Positions 1-6,742 of a stretch of 15,105 nt of DNA are shown here, piece after piece. The stretch covers positions 1 to 15,105 of the forward strand of contig JABSPG010000033.1 in NCBI GenBank assembly GCA_013214445.1, written 5' to 3'. Made by a program: the position numbers and the translations under genes. This DNA comes from Ekhidna sp. (GTDB lineage Bacteria; Bacteroidota; Bacteroidia; Cytophagales; Cyclobacteriaceae). Every line of letters begins with the position of its first letter. Position 1 is the stretch's first letter. Under the pieces are notes generated by a model. It saw only the letters and a program-made list of their open reading frames with translations. It was not told the origin of the DNA and ran no database searches.

Positions 1-571
1 TGGTAACGCTTTTGGCCCCTTTCCTGTAGACTTCTAAAGCTACATCTACAGCAGAATTTGCTGCACCAACCACCGCCACATCCATATCATAGTAAGGATG
101 AGGTTCATCGTAATAGTGCTTCACTTTGGAGAGATGCTCGCCAGGTACATTGAGTAAGTATGGCAGATCGTAGAATCCAGTGGCGATCACGATGTTTTCA
201 CAATAGTATTCTCTTCTGCTTGATTTGACATGAAAGCGTGAATCAATTCGACTTACTGATTCAATTTTCTCGTACAGCTTGGTTTGTAGTTTCCAAGTAG
301 CAGCCACTCTTCTATAATACTCCAAAGATTCAGAACGAGTGGGTTTAGGATTGTGCGAAATAAAAGGGACACCCCCGATTTCTAGCCTGTCAGAGGTGGA
401 AAAAAAGGTCATGTTTTTTGGGTAGTGATACAGCGAATTTACCAGACAACCTTTGTCAATTATTGTATAATTCAATCCAGCCTTTTCAGCTTCAATTCCG
501 CAAGCCAACCCTATTGGGCCTGCTCCAATTATGAGTACATCTAATTCAGTTCCGGTTTGATCCTCTGCCAT
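1..571 (-). CDS. ypdA: YpdA-family FAD/NAD(P)-dependent reductase (putative bacillithiol disulfide reductase), 3' end cut off
   Basis: About 190 N-terminal residues are present; the rest runs off the left edge. The first Rossmann motif GAGPIG (residues 16-21) binds FAD. It is followed by the family block KGCLVNSLYHYP (about 40-51), then MTFFSTSDRLEIGGVPFISH, a stretch very typical of YpdA. A second nucleotide-binding segment, VVGAANSAVD, lies at about 166 and should bind NAD(P)H. YpdA enzymes reduce bacillithiol disulfide in the cytoplasm, and Bacteroidota are among the lineages that make bacillithiol. The ATG at 571-569 is the only reasonable start, 15 residues before GAGPIG. One oddity is Ile20 at the place of the active-site Cys14 of Staphylococcus YpdA. 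The gene is divergent from etfB. Family assignment is firm; the exact substrate is inferred. Confidence 0.88.
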   Translation of the reverse strand, partial: MAEDQTGTELDVLIIGAGPIGLACGIEAEKAGLNYTIIDKGCLVNSLYHYPKNMTFFSTSDRLEIGGVPFISHNPKPTRSESLEYYRRVAATWKLQTKLYEKIESVSRIDSRFHVKSSRREYYCENIVIATGFYDLPYLLNVPGEHLSKVKHYYDEPHPYYDMDVAVVGAANSAVDVALEVYRKGAKSVT

Positions 572-802
572 GGATGCAAATGTAAGACTTGAGTATATTT
601 CGAATCCTTTCTTGGTCAAAAGAACCAACAAAGTTGATAGAAATGACTCCAAAGAGACTCATAGACTGCCTCTCAAATTTGTTCTAAGAAAGCCTATGTC
701 CCGCCTCTGTAAATTCCCCGTAATTACTAACTTCGTGGGTGAAAAGAAGGGGTGAACAGTTTCACTTTCTGCTTGTTTCTATTAAAATATTCTTTTAAGT
801 AC
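572..802. other. intergenic region between divergent ypdA and etfB
   Basis: This 231-nt stretch must hold the promoters for both directions. Apart from the box next to ypdA I find only a one-mismatch -7 box on the plus strand (TAACTTCG, 728-735). There is also a short imperfect inverted repeat TTGGT/ACCAA (612-616 / 624-628). An open frame at 570-755 has no recognisable protein features and overlaps the ypdA start, so I do not treat it as a gene. Confidence 0.6.
577..584 (-). promoter_or_regulatory. possible -7 box (TAnnTTTG) of ypdA
   Basis: Read on the minus strand this is TACATTTG, a full match to the Bacteroidota -7 consensus TAnnTTTG. It ends 5 nt before the ypdA ATG, which would put transcription start at or next to the start codon. 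I see no TTTG at the usual -33 distance, so this may be chance. Confidence 0.3.
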
Positions 803-1540
803 ATGAAAATATTAGTTTGTATTACGCACGTTCCAGATACGACATCACGAATAGCGTTTACTGAAGGTGACACTAAGTTCGACAAGAATGGTGTGCAATT
901 TATCATTGGTCCTTATGATGATTATGCTCTTGCTAGAGCTGTTGAGTTAAAGGAGCAATCCGGTGGAAGCATTACGGTGTTAAATGTTGGAGAAGCGGAT
1001 ACTGAACCAACCATCAGAAAAGCCCTGGCTATCGGTGCGGATGACGCAATTAGAATCAACGCTTTCCCTACTGATGGACTGTTTGTAGCTAAGCAAATTG
1101 CTGCTGTAGCCAAAGATGGCGGATATGACTTAATATTGATGGGGCGTGAATCCATTGATTTTAATGGAGGTCAGGTGCACGGTATGGTTGGAGAGTTATT
1201 AGGTATTCCTTCAGTTTCTCCCGTGATGACGCTTGATCTTGAGGGATCGAATGCGAAAATATCTCGAGAGATCGAAGGAGGTAAGGAGTATATGGAATTA
1301 CCACTGCCTTTTGTTGCTGGTTGTCAGGAACCAATAGCAGAGTGGAAAATTCCTAATATGAGAGGGATAATGAGCGCCAGAACTAAGCCTCTGGAAGTGA
1401 TGGATCCTACAGGGGATGCTCCAAAAACAACGGTAAGTAAGTTTGAATTGCCGCCTGCAAAAGGAGAAGTGAAATTGATAGATCCAGATAATATGGATGA
1501 GTTGGTAGATTTATTGAAGAACGACGCTAAAATTATATAA
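803..1540 (+). CDS. etfB: electron transfer flavoprotein subunit beta
   Basis: This is a 245-residue EtfB. With EtfA it forms the soluble heterodimer that accepts electrons from acyl-CoA and other dehydrogenases and passes them to the quinone pool through ETF:quinone oxidoreductase. The N-terminus MKILVCITHVPDT and the block GPYDDYALARAVELKE (36-51) are typical. The AMP-binding loop is GRESIDFNGGQ (114-124), and the ETF-beta signature region runs from ISREIEGGKEY (153) to PNMRGIMSARTKPLEV (184-199). The ATG at 803 is chosen because it starts the conserved first strand. An in-frame ATG at 752 would add 17 hydrophobic residues not found in the family. EtfA follows after 1 nt. No ribosome-binding site is apparent, as is usual in Bacteroidota. 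Confidence 0.96.
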   Translation: MKILVCITHVPDTTSRIAFTEGDTKFDKNGVQFIIGPYDDYALARAVELKEQSGGSITVLNVGEADTEPTIRKALAIGADDAIRINAFPTDGLFVAKQIAAVAKDGGYDLILMGRESIDFNGGQVHGMVGELLGIPSVSPVMTLDLEGSNAKISREIEGGKEYMELPLPFVAGCQEPIAEWKIPNMRGIMSARTKPLEVMDPTGDAPKTTVSKFELPPAKGEVKLIDPDNMDELVDLLKNDAKII

Positions 1541-1541
1541 C

Positions 1542-2492
1542 ATGGCAGCATTAGCATTTGTAGAAATTGACGAAGGAAAAGTAAAGAAATCCTCATTAGA
1601 GGCGGTGAGTTATGCGCATGCAGTAGCCGGGGAAGTGACAGCAATAGTTTTTGGAAATGTTTCTGATATAGAGGAGATAGGCAAGGCAGGAGCAAGCAAG
1701 GTTTTAAATGTCACGGATGAAAAATTGGCAACAGCCAATATTATGGCATATTCCTCTGCTATAGCCGAGGCGATGAATCAAGAAGGATCTGACCTCTTAG
1801 TTTTAGCAAAGAGCTCATTGGGTGATCCAGTTTCGGCACGAGTTAGTATCAAAGTGGATGCAGCCTTAGCTTCTAATGTGGCAGACCTTCCAGACACTTC
1901 TTCTGGATACACCGTGAAGAAGAGTATTTATACAGGAAAGGCTTTTGCAAATACAGACCTGAGTGGTGATAAAAAGATCATCATCATTAAGAAAAACGCC
2001 ATTGCCATTAAGGAAGATGGTGGTGCGGCTGAAGTTGTTGAGTTTAGTCCAACCATTAATGATGCTGATTTTACGGTAACCACCACTAAGGTAGAGAAGG
2101 CTGAGGGAGACATTCTGCTACCAGAAGCGGACTTAGTTGTTTCGGGTGGTAGAGGTCTAAAAGGACCTGAAAATTGGGGGCTGATCGAGGATCTAGCAAA
2201 AACGCTAGGTGCTGCAACCGGTTGCAGTAAACCTGTATCAGATATGGATTGGAGACCACACCACGAGCATGTAGGCCAAACTGGTATTAAAGTAAGTCCA
2301 TCTCTTTACATTGCAGTTGGTATTTCAGGAGCAATTCAGCATCTTGCTGGGGTGAATTCATCAAAGTACATTCTAGTTATTAATAAAGATCCAGAAGCTC
2401 CATTTTTCAAAGCCGCAGATTATGGTGTTGTTGGTGACGCTTTTGATGTATTACCTAAATTAACTGAAGCGGTAAAGAAGGCTCAGGGTTAA
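1542..2492 (+). CDS. etfA: electron transfer flavoprotein subunit alpha
   Basis: This 316-residue EtfA is the FAD-carrying partner of EtfB. The N-terminal domain (about 1-185) resembles the ETF alpha/beta fold. The C-terminal FAD domain is very well conserved, with SGGRG (201-205), WRPHHEHVGQTG (237-248), YIAVGISGAIQHLAG (256-270) and NKDPEAP (281-287). At residue 230 the sequence is GCSKPVSD, whereas human and many bacterial EtfA have an Arg here (human alpha-Arg249, stacked on the flavin ring). From memory, Lys is common in cytophagian sequences, so the protein is probably functional. It starts 1 nt after the etfB stop, and its TAA overlaps the next ATG by 1 nt, which implies translational coupling and fixed stoichiometry with EtfB. 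Confidence 0.96.
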   Translation: MAALAFVEIDEGKVKKSSLEAVSYAHAVAGEVTAIVFGNVSDIEEIGKAGASKVLNVTDEKLATANIMAYSSAIAEAMNQEGSDLLVLAKSSLGDPVSARVSIKVDAALASNVADLPDTSSGYTVKKSIYTGKAFANTDLSGDKKIIIIKKNAIAIKEDGGAAEVVEFSPTINDADFTVTTTKVEKAEGDILLPEADLVVSGGRGLKGPENWGLIEDLAKTLGAATGCSKPVSDMDWRPHHEHVGQTGIKVSPSLYIAVGISGAIQHLAGVNSSKYILVINKDPEAPFFKAADYGVVGDAFDVLPKLTEAVKKAQG

Positions 2493-3073
2493 TGTCTGGA
2501 GAAAAAATAAAGTTGGAGATATTGGGATTGTCATCAAGTCAATCCCAATCTGGCTCCTTTGCATTGGTACTTGGAGAATCAGAGGGTAATCGAAGATTGC
2601 CAATTATTATAGGGATGTTTGAAGCCCAAGCAATTGCGATTGAAATTGAAAAGATCGTACCTAATAGGCCAATGACGCACGATCTCTTCAAAGCATTTTC
2701 ATTGAACTTTGAAATTGATGTAAGAGAGGTATACATCTCAGATCTTAAAGAAGGAGTTTTCTTTGCAAAAATCATTTGCGAGCACAATGGTAAAGTCTTC
2801 GAGATTGATTCGCGTCCTTCTGATGCAATTGCAATCGGTCTTCGTTTTAATGTAGATTTCTATACTAACGAAAGTATTCTGACGGAAGCCGGTATTGTAC
2901 TTACAGATGAATACGAGGAAGATATCGTAAAGAAAGAGGTTGTTAAGACCGAGACTGCAAGTATTGATGATATGTCTATTAACGAACTCGAAAAGCTCTT
3001 AACTGAGGCTCTGGAGAAAGAAGATTACGAAAAAGCCGCACGAATAAGAGATGTGCTAAACAAGAGAAATTAG
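2492..3073 (+). CDS. bifunctional nuclease (DUF151/BFN) domain protein with C-terminal UVR motif
   Basis: The 193-residue protein has a BFN domain at about 5-140. Its conserved core includes LPIIIGMFEAQAIAIE (36-51), PNRPMTHDL (57-65), LKEGVFFAKI (85-94) and the hallmark DSRPSDAIAIGLR (106-118). A linker of about 20 residues leads to a UvrB/UvrC (UVR) motif at about 162-193 (NELEKLLTEALEKEDYEKAARIRDVL), a helical hairpin used for protein-protein contact. Members of this family have been reported to have RNase and DNase activity in plants and are widespread in bacteria with poorly known roles. The BFN plus UVR arrangement is common in Bacteroidota. The start overlaps the etfA stop as TAATG, and the transporter gene follows after 1 nt. 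The family call is firm; the biological role is unknown. Confidence 0.92.
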   Translation: MSGEKIKLEILGLSSSQSQSGSFALVLGESEGNRRLPIIIGMFEAQAIAIEIEKIVPNRPMTHDLFKAFSLNFEIDVREVYISDLKEGVFFAKIICEHNGKVFEIDSRPSDAIAIGLRFNVDFYTNESILTEAGIVLTDEYEEDIVKKEVVKTETASIDDMSINELEKLLTEALEKEDYEKAARIRDVLNKRN

Positions 3074-3074
3074 C

Positions 3075-4385
3075 ATGGATTATTTCCGAGGTGTCTTAGG
3101 ACTGCTAAGCCTTGTTTCGATTGCTTGGGTGCTCTCTGGAAATAAGAAACAAGTAGACTTTCGTCTTGTTGGAATAGGCATTATCATTCAAGTGGTTATT
3201 GGATTGCTAATAGCCAATGTTGAATTCGTGAACCAGCTCTTTGCTTGGATTAGTGCTGGTTTTGTGAAGTTCCTTAGCTTCGGTCTGAAAGGTGCTGAGT
3301 TTCTGTATGGAGATCTAGCGAAGAATAGTGATGCCGTTGATGCTAAGCATAGCTTAGGTTTTCTTTTTGTTTTTCAAGCTCTCCCTACTGTTATATTCTT
3401 TTCAGCGATTACTGCTGGTCTATATTACTTAGGGCTTCTTCAAAAAATTGTTTATGGGTTTGCTTGGCTGATGGCTAAAACCATGAGACTGTCAGGGGCT
3501 GAGAGTCTATCAGCTGCTGGCAACATCTTTTTAGGTCAAACAGAGGCTCCATTGTTGGTTAAACCTTTCATCAAAAGCATGACCAAGTCAGAGCTAAACT
3601 GTTTGATGACCGGAGGTATGGCCACTATTGCAGGTAGTGTGCTTGGTGCCTATGTTTCGTTTCTAGGCGGTGGTGATCCAGAGCAACAGCAAATTTTTGC
3701 TACTTATCTGCTGAGCGCTTCAATTATGAATGCACCTGCGGCAATCGTGATGGCTAAGATTTTTCTTCCAGAGACTGAACCCGAAAAAATTGATGGTAGC
3801 CTAAGAGTTAGTAAAGAAACGATAGGCGTCAATCTTGTGGATGCTTTGGCCAGTGGAGCTTCCGACGGTGTAAAATTAGCCTTGAACATCGCTGGGATGC
3901 TGCTCGCTTTTATAGCAGTGATTTTTGCTTTGAATTGGATTCTAGTAGATGGAATCGGAGAGTGGTTTGGTTTGAATGAATTTGTGATTAGGACAACTGG
4001 TGGTGCTTTTGATGGTTTTTCTTTGCAATATATTCTTGGCCAAATTTTTAGAGTGTTCGCATTCGTCATGGGTGTGGAGTGGAATGAAACCATTAAGGTT
4101 GGAAGCCTCCTTGGTCAAAAGACGGTTATAAATGAGTTTGTTGCTTACCTAAGTCTAGCTGATATGAAATCATCAGGATTGCTGTCCGAAAAATCGATTA
4201 TCATTTCTACCTATGCTTTATGTGGTTTTGCTAACTTCAGTTCTATTGCTATTCAAATAGGGGGTATAGGTGGTATGGCTCCTAATAGACAGGCAGACCT
4301 TTCTAAATTGGGTCTGAAGGCCCTTATTGCAGCTACTCTTGCTACAATGATGACAGCAACGATAGCAGGAGCATTATTTAGTTAA
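3075..4385 (+). CDS. concentrative nucleoside transporter (NupC/CNT family)
   Basis: This 436-residue inner-membrane protein imports nucleosides coupled to Na+ or H+. It carries the CNT hallmarks GNIFLGQTEAPLL (149-161), SASIMNAPAA (214-223), NEFVAY (353-358) and ALCGFANFSSIAIQ (381-394). By comparison with Vibrio cholerae CNT, the nucleoside-binding residues Gln154, Thr155, Glu156, Glu332, Asn368 and Ser371 correspond here to Gln155, Thr156, Glu157, Glu354, Asn387 and Ser390. All are conserved. Many hydrophobic segments fit the family topology, and the N-terminal segments (5-20, 31-48) match the usual three-helix start. Length is normal. It starts 1 nt after the nuclease gene and ends the tightly coupled part of the operon. 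Nucleoside preference cannot be read from the sequence. Confidence 0.93.
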   Translation: MDYFRGVLGLLSLVSIAWVLSGNKKQVDFRLVGIGIIIQVVIGLLIANVEFVNQLFAWISAGFVKFLSFGLKGAEFLYGDLAKNSDAVDAKHSLGFLFVFQALPTVIFFSAITAGLYYLGLLQKIVYGFAWLMAKTMRLSGAESLSAAGNIFLGQTEAPLLVKPFIKSMTKSELNCLMTGGMATIAGSVLGAYVSFLGGGDPEQQQIFATYLLSASIMNAPAAIVMAKIFLPETEPEKIDGSLRVSKETIGVNLVDALASGASDGVKLALNIAGMLLAFIAVIFALNWILVDGIGEWFGLNEFVIRTTGGAFDGFSLQYILGQIFRVFAFVMGVEWNETIKVGSLLGQKTVINEFVAYLSLADMKSSGLLSEKSIIISTYALCGFANFSSIAIQIGGIGGMAPNRQADLSKLGLKALIAATLATMMTATIAGALFS

Positions 4386-4389
4386 TTGT

Positions 4390-4397
4390 TTACTTTG
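4390..4397 (+). promoter_or_regulatory. weak candidate -7 box for the FKBP lipoprotein gene
   Basis: TTACTTTG differs from TAnnTTTG at one position and would give a leader of about 30 nt before the ATG at 4437. No clear -33 element is visible, and the gene may simply be read through from the upstream operon, since no terminator lies in the 51-nt gap. Confidence 0.2.
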
Positions 4398-4436
4398 TGA
4401 AATTAGTGTTTCAAAACTTCTTGTTGTTTTAGATAT

Positions 4437-4874
4437 ATGAAAGGTATTTGTTTCTCATTAGTATTTGGTTTGTTATTTATGTTCTCCGGATGTAAGGATA
4501 AAGAGAGTTCTTTCATTCCATTTGAAGAACAACTGAGAATAGATCTTGAAGTGATAGATGCTTTCCTAGATGCAAGTGATATCGAAACGGAAATCCACGA
4601 GTCAGGTATCAGATACACCGTTGATAGAGTGGGTGATGGAATCTCTCCAACAAGAGAGGATGCCGTTATTGTAAAGTATAGAGGTACTTTTCTAAATGGA
4701 GAGGAATTTGATGGGAATGACATTGGAGTGCCTTTTGATCTTGGTGGTTTGATTACTGCATGGCAGGTAATGATACCCGAGATGATGGAGGGAGGAAAGA
4801 TTACGATTTACGCTCCTTCCATATACTGCTTGGTTCCAGAGGAAATGGCCCCATCCCACCAAATGAGAATCTGA
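4437..4874 (+). CDS. as-read 5' piece of the FKBP lipoprotein: signal peptide and most of FKBP unit 1
   Basis: If the sequence is correct, translation from 4437 gives 145 residues. These comprise the lipoprotein signal (Cys19), FKBP unit 1 up to APSIYC, and then 14 out-of-frame residues ending at a TGA. The product lacks the FKBP Tyr82 equivalent and the last beta strand (IPPNENLIFEIEL), which completes the FKBP sheet, so it would probably fold poorly. It is part of the 4437-5302 gene, not a separate one. Confidence 0.5.
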   Translation: MKGICFSLVFGLLFMFSGCKDKESSFIPFEEQLRIDLEVIDAFLDASDIETEIHESGIRYTVDRVGDGISPTREDAVIVKYRGTFLNGEEFDGNDIGVPFDLGGLITAWQVMIPEMMEGGKITIYAPSIYCLVPEEMAPSHQMRI

Positions 4875-5302
4875 TTTTTGAAATTGAGCTTGTTTCCTTG
4901 GTACGTAATCAAATAGAGCAATTGGGAATAGATATTGAGAAAATAGAAAACTATTTATTGAATAATGGAATAGAGGCGCAAGTATTTCCTGGTGGCATTA
5001 GGTATCAGGTAATTGACGAGGGTACTGGAGTAAGCCCAACGCTCACAGATGAAATAACAATTAAGTATACAGGTTCCTATCTCAGTGATGAAGTATTTCA
5101 AGAGGAAGAGACAATAACTTTGGAATCTTTGCAAGCGGCAGGCGTGATTGAAGCTTGGACTACTATGATTCCTACAATGAAAGAGGGTGGAAGACTTATT
5201 ATGTATGCGCCCTCAGGAACTTGTCATGGAGTGTTTGGAAATGGAGTAATTCCTCCGAATACAAACCTAATCTTCGATATAGAATTGATTTCAGTTAATT
5301 GA
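4760..5302 (+). CDS. as-read 3' piece of the FKBP lipoprotein: end of unit 1 and FKBP unit 2
   Basis: The second frame stays open from 4760 to the TAA at 5300-5302. Only from about 4832 on (GSRGNGPIPPN) does it encode FKBP sequence; residues before that are out-of-frame noise, so the ATG at 4760 is not a natural start. It has no signal peptide, so without the upstream piece any product would stay in the cytoplasm. It contains the complete but degenerate FKBP unit 2. Confidence 0.4.
   Translation: MAGNDTRDDGGRKDYDLRSFHILLGSRGNGPIPPNENLIFEIELVSLVRNQIEQLGIDIEKIENYLLNNGIEAQVFPGGIRYQVIDEGTGVSPTLTDEITIKYTGSYLSDEVFQEEETITLESLQAAGVIEAWTTMIPTMKEGGRLIMYAPSGTCHGVFGNGVIPPNTNLIFDIELISVN
4827..4834 (+). 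other. frameshift site in the FKBP gene
   Basis: The bases are TGCTTGGT. The in-frame Cys codon (4827-4829) and the Gly codon of the other frame (4832-4834) leave only two bases, TT, for the residue between them. Restoring an A (TGC TAT GGT) gives Cys-Tyr-Gly-Ser-Arg-Gly, the normal FKBP motif. It also aligns codon for codon with Cys-His-Gly in unit 2. There is no homopolymer and no slippery heptamer here. Confidence 0.8.
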
Positions 5303-5333
5303 AATTGAATGGCATTGCTATTATAGAAGACAT

Positions 5334-5366
5334 AAAAAAACCGACTTATTTAAGTCGGTTTTTTTT
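5334..5366. terminator. bidirectional intrinsic terminator between the FKBP gene and gltA
   Basis: A perfect 7-bp stem, CCGACTT (5341-5347) and AAGTCGG (5352-5358), surrounds the loop ATTT. It is flanked by seven A on the left and eight T on the right. It therefore gives a GC-containing hairpin plus U-tract in both directions, ending the plus-strand operon and the minus-strand gltA transcript. Confidence 0.93.
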
Positions 5367-5387
5367 CTTCGTTTCTATGTGATCTAA

Positions 5388-6674
5388 TCAACGATTTGAT
5401 AAAGCAACGTAATCTCTTTCATTAGCTCCTGTATAGACTTGTCTTGGTCTTCCAATTGGCTCACCTTTCTCTCTCATTTCTTTCCATTGAGCAATCCATC
5501 CCGGAAGACGGCCAAGAGCAAACATAACCGTAAACATATCAGTAGGGATTCCCAGAGCTCTGTAGATAATTCCAGAATAGAAGTCTACGTTAGGATATAA
5601 TTTTCTATCAACGAAATATTGATCTCTAAGTGCTTCCTCTTCTAATCCTTTAGCAATGTCTAGTATTGGGTCGTGAACGCCTAATTTCTCCAATACATCG
5701 TCAGCAGCTTTCTTTATGATTCTAGCTCTTGGATCGAAGTTTTTGTAGACTCTATGTCCAAATCCCATCAATCTGAAAGGATCATCTTTGTCTTTTGCCT
5801 TAGCCATCCATTTTTTGGTGTCTCCACCATCAGCTTTGATATTCTCTAGCATCTCAATTACAGCTTGGTTTGCACCGCCGTGGAGCGGTCCCCAAAGCGC
5901 GTTTATTCCAGCAGAAATGGAAGCCCACAGGCTTGCTTGACTTGATCCTACGATCCTAACGGTTGACGCAGAACAATTTTGTTCATGATCAGCATGAAGA
6001 ATTAGTAATTTGTCTAACGCCTTTGCAACTACTGGATCAACTTCATACTTATCCGCAGGAAGTGCGAACATCATGTTTAGGAAGTTGCCGCAATAGTTCA
6101 TGTGATTGTTAGGATAGACCACTGGGTGACCTACCTTCTTCTTGTATGCCCATGCTGCAAAAGTTGGCATCTTTGCCAGCAGTCTGATAATGCTAAGTTC
6201 GGTCTCCTCTTTTGATCGATTGGGATCTAAGCTATTTGGATAAAATGCTGTTTGTGCTGTAACCAAAGAAGAAAGTACTCCCATGGGATGAGCAACTGAC
6301 GGAAATCCATCCAAGATTTTCTTAATATCCTCGTTTACTAAGGTATGGTGCGTAATATCACCAGCAAATTTTTCTAATGTAGCCTTACTTGGAAGTTCTC
6401 CATAGATCAGCAAATAAGAGACTTCTAAAAATGTTGAGTTGTCCGCTAGCTGCTCAATTGGATAACCTCTGTATCGTAAGATTCCTTTCTCTCCATCTAG
6501 GAAAGTGATAGCACTCTCACAAGAGCCAGTATTCTTAAATCCTCGATCGATCGTAATTACTCCTGATTGACCTCTAAAAGAGCTGATGTCAATTGCTTGT
6601 TCTTTTTCGGATCCTTCAATTACTGGTAAATCATAGTTATTACCATCGAGGGTAATTTGGGCGGTTTTAGACAT
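5388..6674 (-). CDS. gltA: citrate synthase (type II)
   Basis: The 428-residue protein condenses acetyl-CoA with oxaloacetate to citrate, the entry step of the TCA cycle. The length matches E. coli GltA (427). The catalytic triad is in place: His265 in GPLHGGAN (263-270), His307 in GFGHRVYKNFDPRA (304-317) and Asp364 in VDFYSG (363-368). These match E. coli His264, His305 and Asp362. HADHEQNCSAST (227-238) is another strongly conserved block. The start is the ATG at 6674-6672 (MSKTAQITLDGN), which opens the usual N-terminal domain. A start at 6728 would add 18 non-homologous residues. The prohibitin-like gene ends 68 nt upstream, so gltA may have its own promoter or be read through. It ends just before the bidirectional terminator. 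Confidence 0.97.
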   Translation of the reverse strand: MSKTAQITLDGNNYDLPVIEGSEKEQAIDISSFRGQSGVITIDRGFKNTGSCESAITFLDGEKGILRYRGYPIEQLADNSTFLEVSYLLIYGELPSKATLEKFAGDITHHTLVNEDIKKILDGFPSVAHPMGVLSSLVTAQTAFYPNSLDPNRSKEETELSIIRLLAKMPTFAAWAYKKKVGHPVVYPNNHMNYCGNFLNMMFALPADKYEVDPVVAKALDKLLILHADHEQNCSASTVRIVGSSQASLWASISAGINALWGPLHGGANQAVIEMLENIKADGGDTKKWMAKAKDKDDPFRLMGFGHRVYKNFDPRARIIKKAADDVLEKLGVHDPILDIAKGLEEEALRDQYFVDRKLYPNVDFYSGIIYRALGIPTDMFTVMFALGRLPGWIAQWKEMREKGEPIGRPRQVYTGANERDYVALSNR

Positions 6675-6724
6675 GTTTAGTTGTTCTTTGCTGACAAAAA
6701 TTTGTAATACGAAAATAATGAATA

Positions 6725-6739
6725 TCAAGATGATCTTGA
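6725..6739. repeat. perfect 15-nt palindrome in the prohibitin-gltA gap
   Basis: TCAAGAT and ATCTTGA (7-nt arms, 1-nt centre) begin 3 nt after the prohibitin-like stop codon and lie 50 nt before the gltA start. It could be an operator for gltA or a weak terminator. The following bases on the minus strand are AT-rich but not a clean U-tract, so neither role is established. Confidence 0.4.
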
Positions 6740-6742
6740 AGA

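Larger units (their letters stand above)
4437..5302 (+). pseudogene. tandem FKBP-type peptidyl-prolyl isomerase lipoprotein, interrupted by a 1-nt frameshift
   Basis: Read with one base restored near 4831, this is a 288-residue lipoprotein. The signal peptide ends in the lipobox FSGC (Cys19), followed by KDKESS. Two FKBP repeats follow: unit 1 at about 31-155 and unit 2 at about 161-288. The units align at an offset of 130-132 residues (SGIRY/GGIRY, YRGTF/YTGSY, ITAW/IEAW, YAPSIYC/YAPSGTC, GNGPIPPN/GNGVIPPN). Unit 1 keeps Phe91-Asp92 and Trp109, matching FKBP12 Phe36, Asp37 and Trp59. Unit 2 has Gln222 and His264 in place of Asp37 and Tyr82, so it looks degenerate. The expected role is a surface or periplasmic prolyl isomerase or chaperone. 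As it stands, the frame breaks after Cys131. A true mutation and a sequencing error are both possible. Confidence 0.82.

Noticed and set aside
570..755. Open frame of 61 codons between ypdA and etfB
   Set aside because: It starts inside the ypdA start codon region, lies in a divergent promoter region, has no recognisable domain, and its basic composition looks like translated non-coding DNA.
752..802. Extended N-terminus for EtfB from the ATG at 752
   Set aside because: The 17 extra residues are hydrophobic and would look like a signal peptide on a cytoplasmic protein. The family start MKILVCITHVPDT lies at 803.
4815..4845. Programmed -1 ribosomal frameshift in the FKBP gene
   Set aside because: There is no slippery X-XXY-YYZ heptamer, and no frame slip can supply the missing residue between Cys131 and Gly133 that the second repeat shows. 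A one-base deletion explains the site fully.
6675..6742. Specific promoter for gltA
   Set aside because: Only one-mismatch boxes (AATTTTTG and TATTTTCG on the minus strand) occur and neither has a well-placed -33 element, so I did not list a promoter.
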